This document shows positions 36,478 to 45,624 of a stretch of DNA of 64,000 nt, in pieces; position 1 is the first letter of the stretch; the number at the start of each line of letters is the position of its first letter. Origin of the DNA: Bacteroidales bacterium. Its GTDB lineage: Bacteria; Bacteroidota; Bacteroidia; Bacteroidales; WCHB1-69. Where the stretch lies: positions 1 to 64,000 of the forward strand of contig JAGCFD010000060.1 of the NCBI GenBank assembly GCA_017650305.1. The letters run 5' to 3'. A program made the translations under genes and the position numbers. Under the pieces are notes generated by a model. It worked only from the letters and a program-made list of their open reading frames with translations. It did no database searches and had not been told where the DNA came from.

Positions 36478-36948
36478 ATGAAGAGAATTGTTGTCTTGCT
36501 GATGCTTTGCTTGGGGAGCCTTGCCTGCTCACTCCAAGCGCAAACTCGTGTGACTATCAGCTTTTACTCCGCCGCCGACCAGGTCTTGACCGTGAGCGAG
36601 TCCGGAAAACTCTATTTCAGTGATGATTACATGTATATTGACGAAGGCTCTGGTATCCCATACTCTTTTCTGCTCTCTGCCATCTCCAAGGTTACTTTCG
36701 AGGGAGGGACTGGTGTCGAAAATATAGAGACCGCCGATGTCCGAATCTATCCGAATCCCACTGCCGGCTTTATTCGTATTCATAACAACCATGCCGAAAA
36801 TAGCGCGTATAGCTTGTATTCCTACGACGGCCGATTGATACAGAGCGGCACTTCTCATAATGACGAAGCAATAGATGTCAGTCGCTATGCCAAAGGATTG
36901 TATCTGCTTAAGGTGGATGGTATGACGTTTAAAATCAGCAAGATATGA
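36478..36948 (+). CDS. small T9SS-sorted protein
   Basis: The 156-residue protein has signal peptide MKRIVVLLMLCLGSLACSLQAQ, a short mature domain of about 65 residues ending in PYSFLLSAISKVTF, and a T9SS type A sorting domain from about residue 88 (VRIYPNPTAGFIRI, LYSYDGRLIQSG, YAKGLYLLKVDG). It is almost only a sorting tag plus one small strand-turn unit. That unit resembles the DIDSITF repeats at the start of the next protein. The next gene starts inside its stop (ATGA overlap), so the two products are made together. Confidence 0.8.
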   Translation: MKRIVVLLMLCLGSLACSLQAQTRVTISFYSAADQVLTVSESGKLYFSDDYMYIDEGSGIPYSFLLSAISKVTFEGGTGVENIETADVRIYPNPTAGFIRIHNNHAENSAYSLYSYDGRLIQSGTSHNDEAIDVSRYAKGLYLLKVDGMTFKISKI

Positions 36949-39131
36949 AGAGGTTTGGTTTGGTGCTCGCTTTGATGGCATTTTTGATGATGCCTGCTTT
37001 TGCCCAGGAGATCCTGCATATTCATCATAATGGACAGGTTACCTATGAGGCGCCCGTTTCGGATATCGACAGTGTCACTTTCTTGGGAAATAATGCTCTC
37101 TTTTCGACAGATGATGGTCTGCAGACGTTTTCCTTTACTGATATTGACAGCATCACATTCAGTAGCGACACCTCTTTGATGGGTGGTGATGTTTACATCA
37201 ATTACTACGGGTCGTCGGTTACGGTGATTAACCCGCTGGATTCCATGGGTGTTACCGTGACTACCAGCAATGGCAATGTCACAGTCCATTCTGCCGGCAA
37301 TATTTCAGACATCAACTATCATGTTGCTGGCAATACTACTTCCGGCTATCTCTATATCACCAGCGACAAGCGCTACAATCTTCTTCTGGAAGGTGTCTCT
37401 ATCACCAATCCTTCCGGACCGGCCATCTATTCGGTGGTGGACCAGAAAGTGCATGTCTTTCTGTCTGGCAACAATGTGCTGACGGATGGGGACACCAGCA
37501 GCTACAAGGCTGCTTTTCAGAGCAAAGGACAACTGATCTTCGGTGGCACTGGTTCTTTGACAGTCAACGGCTTGGCGAAGAATGGCATCCACAGCGATGA
37601 TCACATCAAGATAAACAATGGCACTATTACGGTGGCTTCGGCGGTCAATGATGGCCTGCATTGTGACTATTTCGTCATGGAGGATGGATCGCTCACGGTT
37701 TCAGCCAGTGGGGATGGCATAGACGGTGACGAGGGCTTTGTGCTTGTCAATGGCGGCACAATCAACGTGACGTCAACTGCGGCTGATACTAAGGGCATCA
37801 AGTGTGACAGTACGCTGACTATCAATGGCGGCAATGTGACTATCGTCTGTTCTGGAAATCAGAGCAAGGGATTGAAAAGTGCTCAGGATGTAGTCATTGG
37901 AGGAGGTGTGTTGAACATAACCGCTTCCGGCTCTACCGTCTTGGAGAGTACCACGGCTGGTAATGATCCTTCGTATTGTTCAGCTATCGTGGCCGCGCAG
38001 GATGTAGTTATTCACGATGGAGAGATCACGCTGACACTGCCTGCCAGCAATCATGGCGGCAAGGGTATCTCCGCCGATGGCAATGTGACTATTAGCGGAG
38101 GCACGTTGAATATCACCACTGCCGGTGCCGGGGCGGCCTATACGGTCTCTGGCTCCACGAAGGACTCCTATTCCTGCTGTTGCATCAAGAGTGATGGTGC
38201 GATGACCATCACAGGCGGCAATATCACCTGTAGCAGTAGTGGCAGCGGTGGCAAGGGCATTCGTTCTGATGGCGACATCGTTATCGGTGTGCTGGGTGAG
38301 GCTGATTCCAATCTTGTGCTGAATGTCTCCACCTCTGGTGAGCGTTTTACCGTTACAAGTGGTGGCGGTGGTTGGCCGGGATCGGGCGGAGGCGGCGACT
38401 ATTGCAATCCCAAGGGCATTCGCGGAGGCGGGGCTGTCACCATCAACAGTGGTGTCATCACGGTGAACTGCACTCAGAATAACGAGGGTGGCGAGGGCAT
38501 CGAGAGCAAAAGCATCCTGACTATCAACGGCGGCACATTGAATATCTTTGCCAATGGCGATGATGCGATAAATGCATCCTCCCGTCTGAATATCGCGGGT
38601 GGCACCACCTATGCAGCCTCCTCTAACAACGATGCTATTGATTGTAACGGACCCATGTATGTCTCTGGTGGGTTCACCATTGCGGCGGCAAGCAAGAGCC
38701 CAGAAGAGGCATTCGATTGCGATAGTTACACGTTCAGCATTACAGGCGGCACGATCATTGGCACGGCACCGAGCGGCATGTTCTCCAATCCGACAGCCAG
38801 TGCCTGCACGCAACACTCTCTGAAATACACCCATGCCGGCAACAATTATGTACAGCTGATCCGCAACAGCGATAATGTGGAGATCCTGACGTTCTACGTG
38901 CCCGCCATTTCAGGTGGCGGCGGCGGATGGCCCGGCGGCGGTGGCTCTTCTTCGGCCATCCTGACCTTTAGCAGTCCCGAATTTATCGCTGGTAGCTACA
39001 CGTTGAAGTATGGCGGCAGCGTTTCGGGTGGCAACAACTTCCACAACTACTACACCGGTGCTACATACACTGGCGGCAGTACCAAGACATTTACCGTAAA
39101 CTCTTCATTTAGCGCTACTTCAGTTAATTGA
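36945..39131 (+). CDS. Cthe_2159-type parallel beta-helix surface protein
   Basis: The 728-residue exported protein has signal peptide MKRFGLVLALMAFLMMPAFAQ. Two N-terminal DIDSVTF/DIDSITF strand-turn units come first (about 40-70). A long repetitive right-handed beta-helix follows with rungs such as GTITVASAVNDGLHCDYFVMEDGSLTVSASGDGIDGDEG and GGTINVTS, as in the Cthe_2159 carbohydrate (pectin)-binding family. There are two glycine/tryptophan-rich linkers (GGGGWPGSGGGG and SGGGGGWPGGGG). No T9SS sorting domain is visible, so surface fixation may rely on the overlapping CTD protein upstream. That is speculation. Confidence 0.78.
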   Translation: MKRFGLVLALMAFLMMPAFAQEILHIHHNGQVTYEAPVSDIDSVTFLGNNALFSTDDGLQTFSFTDIDSITFSSDTSLMGGDVYINYYGSSVTVINPLDSMGVTVTTSNGNVTVHSAGNISDINYHVAGNTTSGYLYITSDKRYNLLLEGVSITNPSGPAIYSVVDQKVHVFLSGNNVLTDGDTSSYKAAFQSKGQLIFGGTGSLTVNGLAKNGIHSDDHIKINNGTITVASAVNDGLHCDYFVMEDGSLTVSASGDGIDGDEGFVLVNGGTINVTSTAADTKGIKCDSTLTINGGNVTIVCSGNQSKGLKSAQDVVIGGGVLNITASGSTVLESTTAGNDPSYCSAIVAAQDVVIHDGEITLTLPASNHGGKGISADGNVTISGGTLNITTAGAGAAYTVSGSTKDSYSCCCIKSDGAMTITGGNITCSSSGSGGKGIRSDGDIVIGVLGEADSNLVLNVSTSGERFTVTSGGGGWPGSGGGGDYCNPKGIRGGGAVTINSGVITVNCTQNNEGGEGIESKSILTINGGTLNIFANGDDAINASSRLNIAGGTTYAASSNNDAIDCNGPMYVSGGFTIAAASKSPEEAFDCDSYTFSITGGTIIGTAPSGMFSNPTASACTQHSLKYTHAGNNYVQLIRNSDNVEILTFYVPAISGGGGGWPGGGGSSSAILTFSSPEFIAGSYTLKYGGSVSGGNNFHNYYTGATYTGGSTKTFTVNSSFSATSVN

Positions 39132-39172
39132 TATCGTCATAAAAACCAAAAGATAACTAAAAATATATCATC

Positions 39173-41452
39173 ATGCAAACAACTACTGGGAATACATCGC
39201 AGAATAGCCCCAAGAAGAAACCCTCTTGGATTAAAAAGTTCTGGATAGTCTATTTCTGTCTGGTGGGTTTTGTATGCCTCATCTTTTTCTTCATCTCAAT
39301 GGGATGGATGGGCTACATGCCTTCCTTTGCCGAGTTAGAAAGCCCTTCAGCCAATCTTGCCACAGAGGTTATCTCAGAGGATGGGGAGTTGTTGGGCACA
39401 TATTACCGGGAAAATCGTTCCAATTGCAAGTATGCTGATCTCTCCCAGCCTCTCAAAGATGCTCTGATCGCAACCGAGGATGCGCGTTTTTACCAGCACT
39501 CGGGCGTGGATTTGAAAGCTCTGTTCAGAGTCGGTATGGGTGTGGTGACATTCCATCGCCGTGGCGGTGGCAGTACTATCACGCAGCAGTTGGCCAAAAA
39601 CCTCTTTCCGCGTGATCCCAATGCAGGAAAGATAAAGCTGGTTTTTACCAAGTTCAAAGAATGGGTGGTGGCCACCAAACTGGAACGCCAGTATTCCAAA
39701 GACGAGATCTTGGCCATGTATTATAACACGGTCGATTTCGGGAACAATGCGGTGGGTATCAAGTCGGCTTCAAGAACCTACTTTGACAAGTCGCCCTCGG
39801 AGATCAATTGCGAAGAGGCTGCCGTCTTGGTCGGTATGCTCAAGGCCCCGACAAAATACAGCCCCCGCCGTCATTATCAGGCCTCTCTCGATCGTCGTAA
39901 CACGGTGTTGAACCAGATGAATAAATATGGTTATCTCGCTTCCGCAGATTGTGATTCTCTCAAGGCATTGCCCATAGATATCTCCAAGTTCAAATCCCAG
40001 GCACACTATGCCGGTATTGCTACCTATTTCCGCGAATATCTTCGCATGTGGCTGAAACAATGGTGTATTGATCATCCAAAGAAAGACGGTTCACAATACG
40101 ATCTCTACTGCGACGGACTGAAAATCTATACAACCATTAACTCCCGCATGCAGCGTCATGCAGAGGCTGCTGTCAAAGAGCATGTGTGCGACTATCTGCA
40201 ACCACTCTTTTTCAATCACATCAAGAGTAATCCCAACGCTCCCTTTGTGAATTTGTCGCAGGAACAAACAGATCGCATCCTCTGGAATGCAGCCAAGCTC
40301 AGCGAGCGATATGACAGAGCCAAAGATGCAGGACTGACTGATGAGCAGATTCGTGCCGAGTTCAACAAGAAGGTCAAAATGCAGGTCTATACCCATAACG
40401 GGATGAAAGACACGGTGATGTCTCCGTTTGATTCCATCCGTTATTACAAGTCCTTCCTGCAGTGCGGTATGATGTGCATGGAACCGAAGACTGGCTTCGT
40501 GAAGGCATACGTGGGTGGTATCAACTATGAATATTTCCAGTTTGACCATGTGAAGCTCTCCAAGCGGCAGGTGGGCTCCACCTTCAAGCCGTATGTCTAT
40601 ACGGTTGCTATGCAGAGCGGCGAGTTTGATCCCTGTACCATGGTGCCCAATGTGCCGGTGACCATAGAGGTGCCGGGAGGTACCTGGACTCCGCACAACT
40701 CCGGTGGATATAAAGAGGGACAGATGATGCCCTTGCGCGAGGCCCTCGCACAGTCATTGAACCAAGTGTCTGCCTATCTGATGAAACGCTTCGGTCCCGA
40801 GGCGGTCATTACACTCGTGCGCAATATGGGTATGACTTCCGACATCCCTGCTGTCCCGTCTATCTGCTTGGGTGCTTGTGAATTGTCGCTGTATGAGCAG
40901 GTCGGTGCCATCAACTGTTTCCCCAACCAGGGCGTCTATGTGGAGCCGATCTTCATCACCCGTATCTGCGACAAAGATGGTAACGTCATCTTCACCAATA
41001 TTCCGAAGACCAATGAGGCGATAGACCAGATTACAGCCTTCAAGACCGTGCGTCTGATGCAGGGTGTGGTGGACTATGGTACTGGTGGCCGTCTCCGTGG
41101 ACAGTATAAGATTACCGTCCCGTTGGCAGGCAAGACGGGAACTACCGATAACCAGTCTGACGGTTGGTTTGTGGGATACACTCCTGTTTTGACATGCGGT
41201 GTCTGGGTGGGTTGCGAAGACCGCGCGGCACACTTCCGAACCACGGCGTTGGGCCAGGGAGCGCGTACCGCAATGCCGGTATTCGCCCTCTTTATCCAGA
41301 AAGTATATTCGGATCCCAATCTTAAATACGCCACTATCGCTGAGACTAAAGGAGAAGGCTATAACTTCCCGATTCCGTCAGCCTATACGGGCGATGCTTC
41401 CGGGTGCAACGAGACCAAGGAAGAGCAAGTCCACGAGTTGAACTTCGATTAG
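39173..41452 (+). CDS. class A penicillin-binding protein (PBP1A type)
   Basis: This is a bifunctional peptidoglycan glycosyltransferase/transpeptidase of 759 residues. One membrane helix is near residues 20-45. The GT51 domain has ATEDARFYQHSGVD, GGSTITQQLAKNLFPRD and EILAMYYNTVDFGNNAVGI. The transpeptidase has SxxK as GSTFKPYV, SLN as QSLNQVS, and KTGTTDN. It starts 41 bases after the beta-helix gene with no visible promoter between. The gene ends 10 bases from the convergent kinase gene. Confidence 0.95.
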   Translation: MQTTTGNTSQNSPKKKPSWIKKFWIVYFCLVGFVCLIFFFISMGWMGYMPSFAELESPSANLATEVISEDGELLGTYYRENRSNCKYADLSQPLKDALIATEDARFYQHSGVDLKALFRVGMGVVTFHRRGGGSTITQQLAKNLFPRDPNAGKIKLVFTKFKEWVVATKLERQYSKDEILAMYYNTVDFGNNAVGIKSASRTYFDKSPSEINCEEAAVLVGMLKAPTKYSPRRHYQASLDRRNTVLNQMNKYGYLASADCDSLKALPIDISKFKSQAHYAGIATYFREYLRMWLKQWCIDHPKKDGSQYDLYCDGLKIYTTINSRMQRHAEAAVKEHVCDYLQPLFFNHIKSNPNAPFVNLSQEQTDRILWNAAKLSERYDRAKDAGLTDEQIRAEFNKKVKMQVYTHNGMKDTVMSPFDSIRYYKSFLQCGMMCMEPKTGFVKAYVGGINYEYFQFDHVKLSKRQVGSTFKPYVYTVAMQSGEFDPCTMVPNVPVTIEVPGGTWTPHNSGGYKEGQMMPLREALAQSLNQVSAYLMKRFGPEAVITLVRNMGMTSDIPAVPSICLGACELSLYEQVGAINCFPNQGVYVEPIFITRICDKDGNVIFTNIPKTNEAIDQITAFKTVRLMQGVVDYGTGGRLRGQYKITVPLAGKTGTTDNQSDGWFVGYTPVLTCGVWVGCEDRAAHFRTTALGQGARTAMPVFALFIQKVYSDPNLKYATIAETKGEGYNFPIPSAYTGDASGCNETKEEQVHELNFD

Positions 41453-41462
41453 GAGGGATTCG

Positions 41463-42332
41463 TTATCGAGAGATTTTGTCTGTATTATTCTGGAGATGAC
41501 GAGCCCGATTGGATATCAGCTTCTCCATCGGCTCCTGAATGATTTTTTCCACCTTGCATTGTTCTGCGAGGGCTGCTTCTCTGACCAGTTTCTCATAGTG
41601 GTAAGCTACCGAGCCGCTCAGCTGCCAAGGCATGTGTGGCGGGAAGTATGGTCTCTGAGTGGCGAAGAAATCGCGGAAGGCACCTATGGCCAGATCATGG
41701 ATGAAAGGGTGGGAGAGGTGTTCATGGATGAAAGGGGATAGAGAAGCCATGAATTTATTCGGTTTGGGTTCACTGTACAGGCGGCGAATAGTGTCTTGGA
41801 AGGATAGATGATGTAGCTCTTCCAATTGCTGAGACAATTCCTTGGGAAGATTCCCTTTGAGATAGTGGGTGAGGAGCCGCTTGCCGAGGTTGGTGCCGCT
41901 GCCCTCGTCGCCCAGCATGTAGCCTAAGGAAGGAGGCCGGCTGCTGATTTTATGACCATCGAAGAGGCAAGTGGCCGCGCCCGTGCCGAGGATGCCGACA
42001 ATGGCTTCTTTCCCGGTGCTCAGGGCAAGACAGACTACCATCAGGTCGGTGTCAACCGTTAGCTTGGCGGTAGGGAAGAAGTCTCGCAGGATGCTCAACA
42101 TCTTTTGTTGATTGGCGATGGTGGCGCAGCCCGCCCCATAGTATTCCACCGTCTCGATCTGCGGCAGGTCGGGACACTGGGAAACAAATTGAGCGAAGGA
42201 GTCGCGAATGTCCGTCTCGGGAGTGTAGTTTGCGTTGATGCCTGCTGTGTTGCTGCGGTGGAGAAGGCCTTCCTGGCCGATTACGGCAAAGGCGGTCTTG
42301 GTAGCGCCTGCGTCAATGATGAGTGAGCTCAT
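41463..42332 (-). CDS. BadF/BadG-type N-acetylglucosamine kinase-like protein
   Basis: The 289-residue ASKHA-fold kinase has the N-terminal phosphate-1 loop IIDAGATKTAFAVIG, phosphate-2 GILGTGAATCLFDG, and GYMLGDEGSGTNLGKRLL. This is the BadF/BadG/BcrA family that includes eukaryote-like GlcNAc kinases. Phosphorylation of an amino sugar from peptidoglycan or glycan recycling is likely, and in this setting it would suit the GH20-type enzyme further right; the link is inference. It is 13 bases after the DUF486 gene. Confidence 0.82.
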   Translation of the reverse strand: MSSLIIDAGATKTAFAVIGQEGLLHRSNTAGINANYTPETDIRDSFAQFVSQCPDLPQIETVEYYGAGCATIANQQKMLSILRDFFPTAKLTVDTDLMVVCLALSTGKEAIVGILGTGAATCLFDGHKISSRPPSLGYMLGDEGSGTNLGKRLLTHYLKGNLPKELSQQLEELHHLSFQDTIRRLYSEPKPNKFMASLSPFIHEHLSHPFIHDLAIGAFRDFFATQRPYFPPHMPWQLSGSVAYHYEKLVREAALAEQCKVEKIIQEPMEKLISNRARHLQNNTDKISR

Positions 42333-42345
42333 GGGTGCTTGATTG

Positions 42346-42714
42346 TTACTTTTTGAAGAGAAAGAAAACGGCGAGGACGAGCAGAGCGAAACCGATGAGA
42401 TGGTTGATCCTGAAGTGTTCGTTTTTGAAGCAAAGCAGGGTCAGGATGGTGAAGATGGTCAGGGAAACGGCTTCTTGGATGACCTTCAGCTGCCAGAGGT
42501 TGAAGGGACCGCCGTTGTTGACATAGCCGATGCGGTTGGCGGGAATCATGAAACTGTACTCGAAGCCGGCCACCAACCAACTGAGCAAGATGATGACGGG
42601 CAGAGAAAGCTTGCTGAAGGCCGGCAGGCTCTGGAATTTCAGGTTGCCGTACCAAGCAAAAAACATGAAACAGTTGCTGATAACTAACAGGAGGACGCTC
42701 TGTAAACCTTTCAT
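42346..42714 (-). CDS. DUF486 (DMT superfamily) membrane protein
   Basis: The 122-residue protein has four hydrophobic helices. The start MKGLQSVLLLVISNCFMFFAWYGNLK and the central WLVAGFEYSFMIPANRIGY match DUF486, a small-multidrug-resistance-like family whose transported substrate is unknown. It is first in a two-gene unit with the BadF-type kinase and has its own -7 box. Confidence 0.88.
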   Translation of the reverse strand: MKGLQSVLLLVISNCFMFFAWYGNLKFQSLPAFSKLSLPVIILLSWLVAGFEYSFMIPANRIGYVNNGGPFNLWQLKVIQEAVSLTIFTILTLLCFKNEHFRINHLIGFALLVLAVFFLFKK

Positions 42715-42748
42715 TGTAAGTAGGATTCGTGATTAGTTTTTAAGGGCG

Positions 42749-42756
42749 CAAAAATA
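42749..42756 (-). promoter_or_regulatory. -7 box for DUF486-kinase unit
   Basis: The minus strand reads TATTTTTG (TAnnTTTG), 34 bases before the ATG at 42714 and just past the terminator of the upstream lyase gene. Confidence 0.7.
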
Positions 42757-42778
42757 ATAAATTGTTACGTTGGCCACA

Positions 42779-42808
42779 CAAAAAAAGGACGCCTTACGCG
42801 TCCTTTTT
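42779..42808 (-). terminator. terminator of the methionine gamma-lyase-like gene
   Basis: The inverted repeat AAAAAGGACGC (42782-42792) with GCGTCCTTTTT (42798-42808) continues into a minus-strand T-run. It is 22 bases beyond the stop at 42831. Confidence 0.88.
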
Positions 42809-42830
42809 GATGATGGTCGATGCTGAAGAA

Positions 42831-44027
42831 TTATTTTGTAGCATCGATGGCCTGCTTGATCAGCTGGAAGGTGGCTTCCGGATCGTTGTCCAAGCCCATG
42901 GAGAAGCGGATGAGGCCTTCGCTCATGCCCATCTCGTGTTGGATGTCTTCGGGAACCTCGGATGAGGTTGATTTGCCGGAGTTGCTGAACAGAGTCTTGA
43001 AGTAGCCAAGGCTGACGGCGAGGTAGCCCACGCCCAGCTCCTGCATCTTCTCCATGATGGCGCTGGCTCTCTCAGCTGTGCCCATGTCGATGGAGATCAT
43101 GCCGCCGAAGCCGTATCCGTCGTTCATCATGGATTTGAATAGCTCGTGGTCGGGATGCTCGGGAAGGCCGGGGTAGTTGTACTTGATGCCGGTCTCTTTG
43201 AAGCGTTTTGCCAGATACATGGCGTTCTCGCTGTGCTTCTTCATACGGATGTGCAGGGTGTGCAGGTTCTTCTGGATGCTCGTGGAGCGGAAGGTGTCGA
43301 GCACGGGGCCTAACAGCATGGCGGTGCCGGTATTCACGTCGATCAGGGAGTTGATGTATTCGGCGGAACCGCAGATGGCGCCGGCCACGCAGTCGTTCAT
43401 ACCGTTCACATATTTGGTCATACTGTAGATGACAACGTCAGCGCCGAGACGGTAAGGTGAGAAGATCATCGGGGTGAAGGTGTTGTCAACCAGTAATTTG
43501 GCACCAGCGGCATGCGCAATCTTCGACAGTTCGGGAAGGTTGGCGATACGCAGCAACGGGTTGTTCATCGTCTCAGTGTAGAGCACCTTGGTGTTTGGAC
43601 GGATAGCCTTCTTTACGGCATCGAGGTCCTGCATGTTCACGAAAGTGACATCCACGTTGAACTTCTTGAGGTAGTTGTTCAAGAAGGCGAAGGTGCCGCC
43701 GTAGGTGGTCATGCTGGATACGATGTGGTCGCCGCTCTTCACTTCGTGCAACAAGGCGACGGTAATGGCGGCCATGCCGGAACCGGTCGTCCAAGCCAAC
43801 TCAGTGCCCTCGATGGCAGCCAATGACTGTGCTAAAGAGAGGGTGCTGGGATTCCAGTGACGAGAGTAGAGGAAGTAACCTTCGGTCTCACCATGAAAGG
43901 TGTCGGTCATGGTCTTAGCCTGTTCAAACATGAATGTGGCGCTATCACAGATAGCCGGGTTGACACCACGATAGGCGTCTTTTTTGTCCAATCTTTCCAG
44001 GTTGGTTGCAGGATCAAATTTTTCCAT
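42831..44027 (-). CDS. Cys/Met-metabolism PLP enzyme, methionine gamma-lyase-like
   Basis: The 398-residue enzyme belongs to the cystathionine gamma-synthase/methionine gamma-lyase family: SRHWNPST, TGSGMAAI (phosphate binding), TETMNNPLLRIA, LLVDNTFTPMI, and PLP lysine K205 in YSMTKYVNGM. At about position 111 it has Gly (TYGGTFAFL) where well-studied methionine gamma-lyases have the specificity cysteine (YGCTFAF). The substrate could therefore be methionine, homocysteine or cystathionine. No sulphur-assimilation genes are adjacent; it is monocistronic with promoter and terminator, which fits a degradative lyase releasing ammonia and a thiol. Confidence 0.85.
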   Translation of the reverse strand: MEKFDPATNLERLDKKDAYRGVNPAICDSATFMFEQAKTMTDTFHGETEGYFLYSRHWNPSTLSLAQSLAAIEGTELAWTTGSGMAAITVALLHEVKSGDHIVSSMTTYGGTFAFLNNYLKKFNVDVTFVNMQDLDAVKKAIRPNTKVLYTETMNNPLLRIANLPELSKIAHAAGAKLLVDNTFTPMIFSPYRLGADVVIYSMTKYVNGMNDCVAGAICGSAEYINSLIDVNTGTAMLLGPVLDTFRSTSIQKNLHTLHIRMKKHSENAMYLAKRFKETGIKYNYPGLPEHPDHELFKSMMNDGYGFGGMISIDMGTAERASAIMEKMQELGVGYLAVSLGYFKTLFSNSGKSTSSEVPEDIQHEMGMSEGLIRFSMGLDNDPEATFQLIKQAIDATK

Positions 44028-44087
44028 TGTATTGTTTTTTATAACGTTTGTTGATATTTAAATGAATCCTATGCGAATTAGCCGCTG

Positions 44088-44095
44088 CAAAATTA
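44088..44095 (-). promoter_or_regulatory. -7 box for the methionine gamma-lyase-like gene
   Basis: The minus strand reads TAATTTTG (TAnnTTTG), 60 bases before the ATG at 44027. Confidence 0.65.
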
Positions 44096-44105
44096 GTAAA
44101 AATCA

Positions 44106-45491
44106 TTAGAAGAAGAACCGTCGGATGTCCAGACCTATGGCATAGACCATGAGGGCGATAAGGAGGATGAATCCGATTGTGTTGGCTATGCCGAGGAACT
44201 TGTCATTAGGCTTGCGACCGGTGATTAACTCAACCAGGATGAATAGCAGGTAGCCGCCGTCGAGACCTGGGATGGGGATGATGTTCATGAAGGCCAAGAT
44301 GATGCCTAACAGGGCGGTCATGTTCCAGAAACGGTACCAATCCCACACTTTCGGGAAAATGCTGCCGATGGTGAGGAAGCTGCCGAGCTGGGTGGCGCCT
44401 TCCTTGGTGAAGACAATCTTGAACTGTTTCACATAGTCTGCCAACGTATGGAAGCCCATGGAGATGCCTTTGGGGATGGACTGGAAAAAGCCGTATTCCA
44501 CCTTGACGGTTCCGAAGTATTCGTAAGGTTGCTTGTAGGAAACGCCGATCATGCCCATGGAGTCGGGTGTGACAATGGTGGAGCAGAGGGAGTCGCCACG
44601 ATAGAACTGGATGGCGAGAGGTTTGTCCTTGTTGTCGTCGAAGGCGCGTTTGTAGTCAAAGAAACAGAATGTGAGACTGTCGTTGACGCTGACCAGGGAG
44701 TCCCCGCGTTGGAGGCCGGCCTCATTGGCTTTTGAACCAGGCATTACGCTATCGATGACAAAGGGTATGCGATAGTTGCAGAACATGGAGCTGGTGCCAG
44801 CGCCTACAACCTTGCGAGCCAGTGTCTTGGGAATGTCCAATACTACTTGTTGACCGTCGCGCTCCACAGTCACGGTCTTCACATCGTCAAGCAGCAGGTC
44901 GTTGGCGAAATCGCTGATGGTCTGAGGCTTGGTGGAGTTGATGAGCAACACCTTGTCGCCGTTTTGGAAGCCGGCGTCTTGCATCTCCTGGGAGAATTCC
45001 AAACCATAACGGGCATTTTCAAGCGGGATATACTCCTGCCCCCAATGAAAACAGATGGCGATGTAAATGATGATGGCGGACAGGAAGTTGACCAGCACGC
45101 CGCCACTGATGATCAAGAATCTTTGCCAAGCGGGTTTGGCGCGGAACTCGTAGTCATGCACCTCGGAAGAGAGCTCGGAGGCCTTGGTGGTCTCATCTAC
45201 CATGCCGTTGATGGAACAATAGCCGCCGAGAGGCAGCCAGCCAATACCCCATTCGGTGTGCTCGGGATGGTTGGCCCACTCATCCGGACTCTTTGTGGCG
45301 AAAAACTTGAAGTGGAACTTGCCGTCAAACCGCTTCATCTTCAAAATGGAAAACCCCGGATTGAAGAAGACGTAAAACTGGTCTACGCGAGTCTTAAATA
45401 TCTTGGCGAAAGTGAAATGTCCTAACTCATGGGTCACGACGAGAAAGGTCAGACTCGCCATGAACCCTAATATCTGCATTCCTATACCCAT
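44106..45491 (-). CDS. rseP: site-2 protease RseP (M50 family)
   Basis: This inner-membrane zinc protease cuts anti-sigma factors and leftover signal peptides within the membrane. The 461-residue product has the zinc motif HELGHF in the first helix (about residues 21-26), PDZ-like segments in the middle, one with GSKANEAGLQRGDSLVSVND, and the third zinc ligand region NIIPIPGLDGG near 405. Two PDZ-like regions are present, as in RseP. A link to the ECF sigma set at 9.4 kb is possible but not shown by position. Confidence 0.93.
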   Translation of the reverse strand: MGIGMQILGFMASLTFLVVTHELGHFTFAKIFKTRVDQFYVFFNPGFSILKMKRFDGKFHFKFFATKSPDEWANHPEHTEWGIGWLPLGGYCSINGMVDETTKASELSSEVHDYEFRAKPAWQRFLIISGGVLVNFLSAIIIYIAICFHWGQEYIPLENARYGLEFSQEMQDAGFQNGDKVLLINSTKPQTISDFANDLLLDDVKTVTVERDGQQVVLDIPKTLARKVVGAGTSSMFCNYRIPFVIDSVMPGSKANEAGLQRGDSLVSVNDSLTFCFFDYKRAFDDNKDKPLAIQFYRGDSLCSTIVTPDSMGMIGVSYKQPYEYFGTVKVEYGFFQSIPKGISMGFHTLADYVKQFKIVFTKEGATQLGSFLTIGSIFPKVWDWYRFWNMTALLGIILAFMNIIPIPGLDGGYLLFILVELITGRKPNDKFLGIANTIGFILLIALMVYAIGLDIRRFFF

Positions 45492-45520
45492 GTCAATTCA
45501 GTCTTTAAAATAAACGGCTG

Positions 45521-45528
45521 CAAAGATA
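45521..45528 (-). promoter_or_regulatory. -7 box for rseP
   Basis: The minus strand reads TATCTTTG (TAnnTTTG), 29 bases before the ATG at 45491. Confidence 0.7.
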
Positions 45529-45588
45529 GAAAAAAATGTGATATGAATTTTTCTCCTCTCCTCTTTTGTGCCAATCACAATATTTTGT

Positions 45589-45596
45589 TATTTTTG
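45589..45596 (+). promoter_or_regulatory. -7 box for the 45.6 kb membrane-protein gene
   Basis: TATTTTTG (TAnnTTTG), 28 bases before the ATG at 45625. It is divergent from the rseP promoter. Confidence 0.7.
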
Positions 45597-45624
45597 CACT
45601 CTCTTATTTTGATCAATTGCTGCA

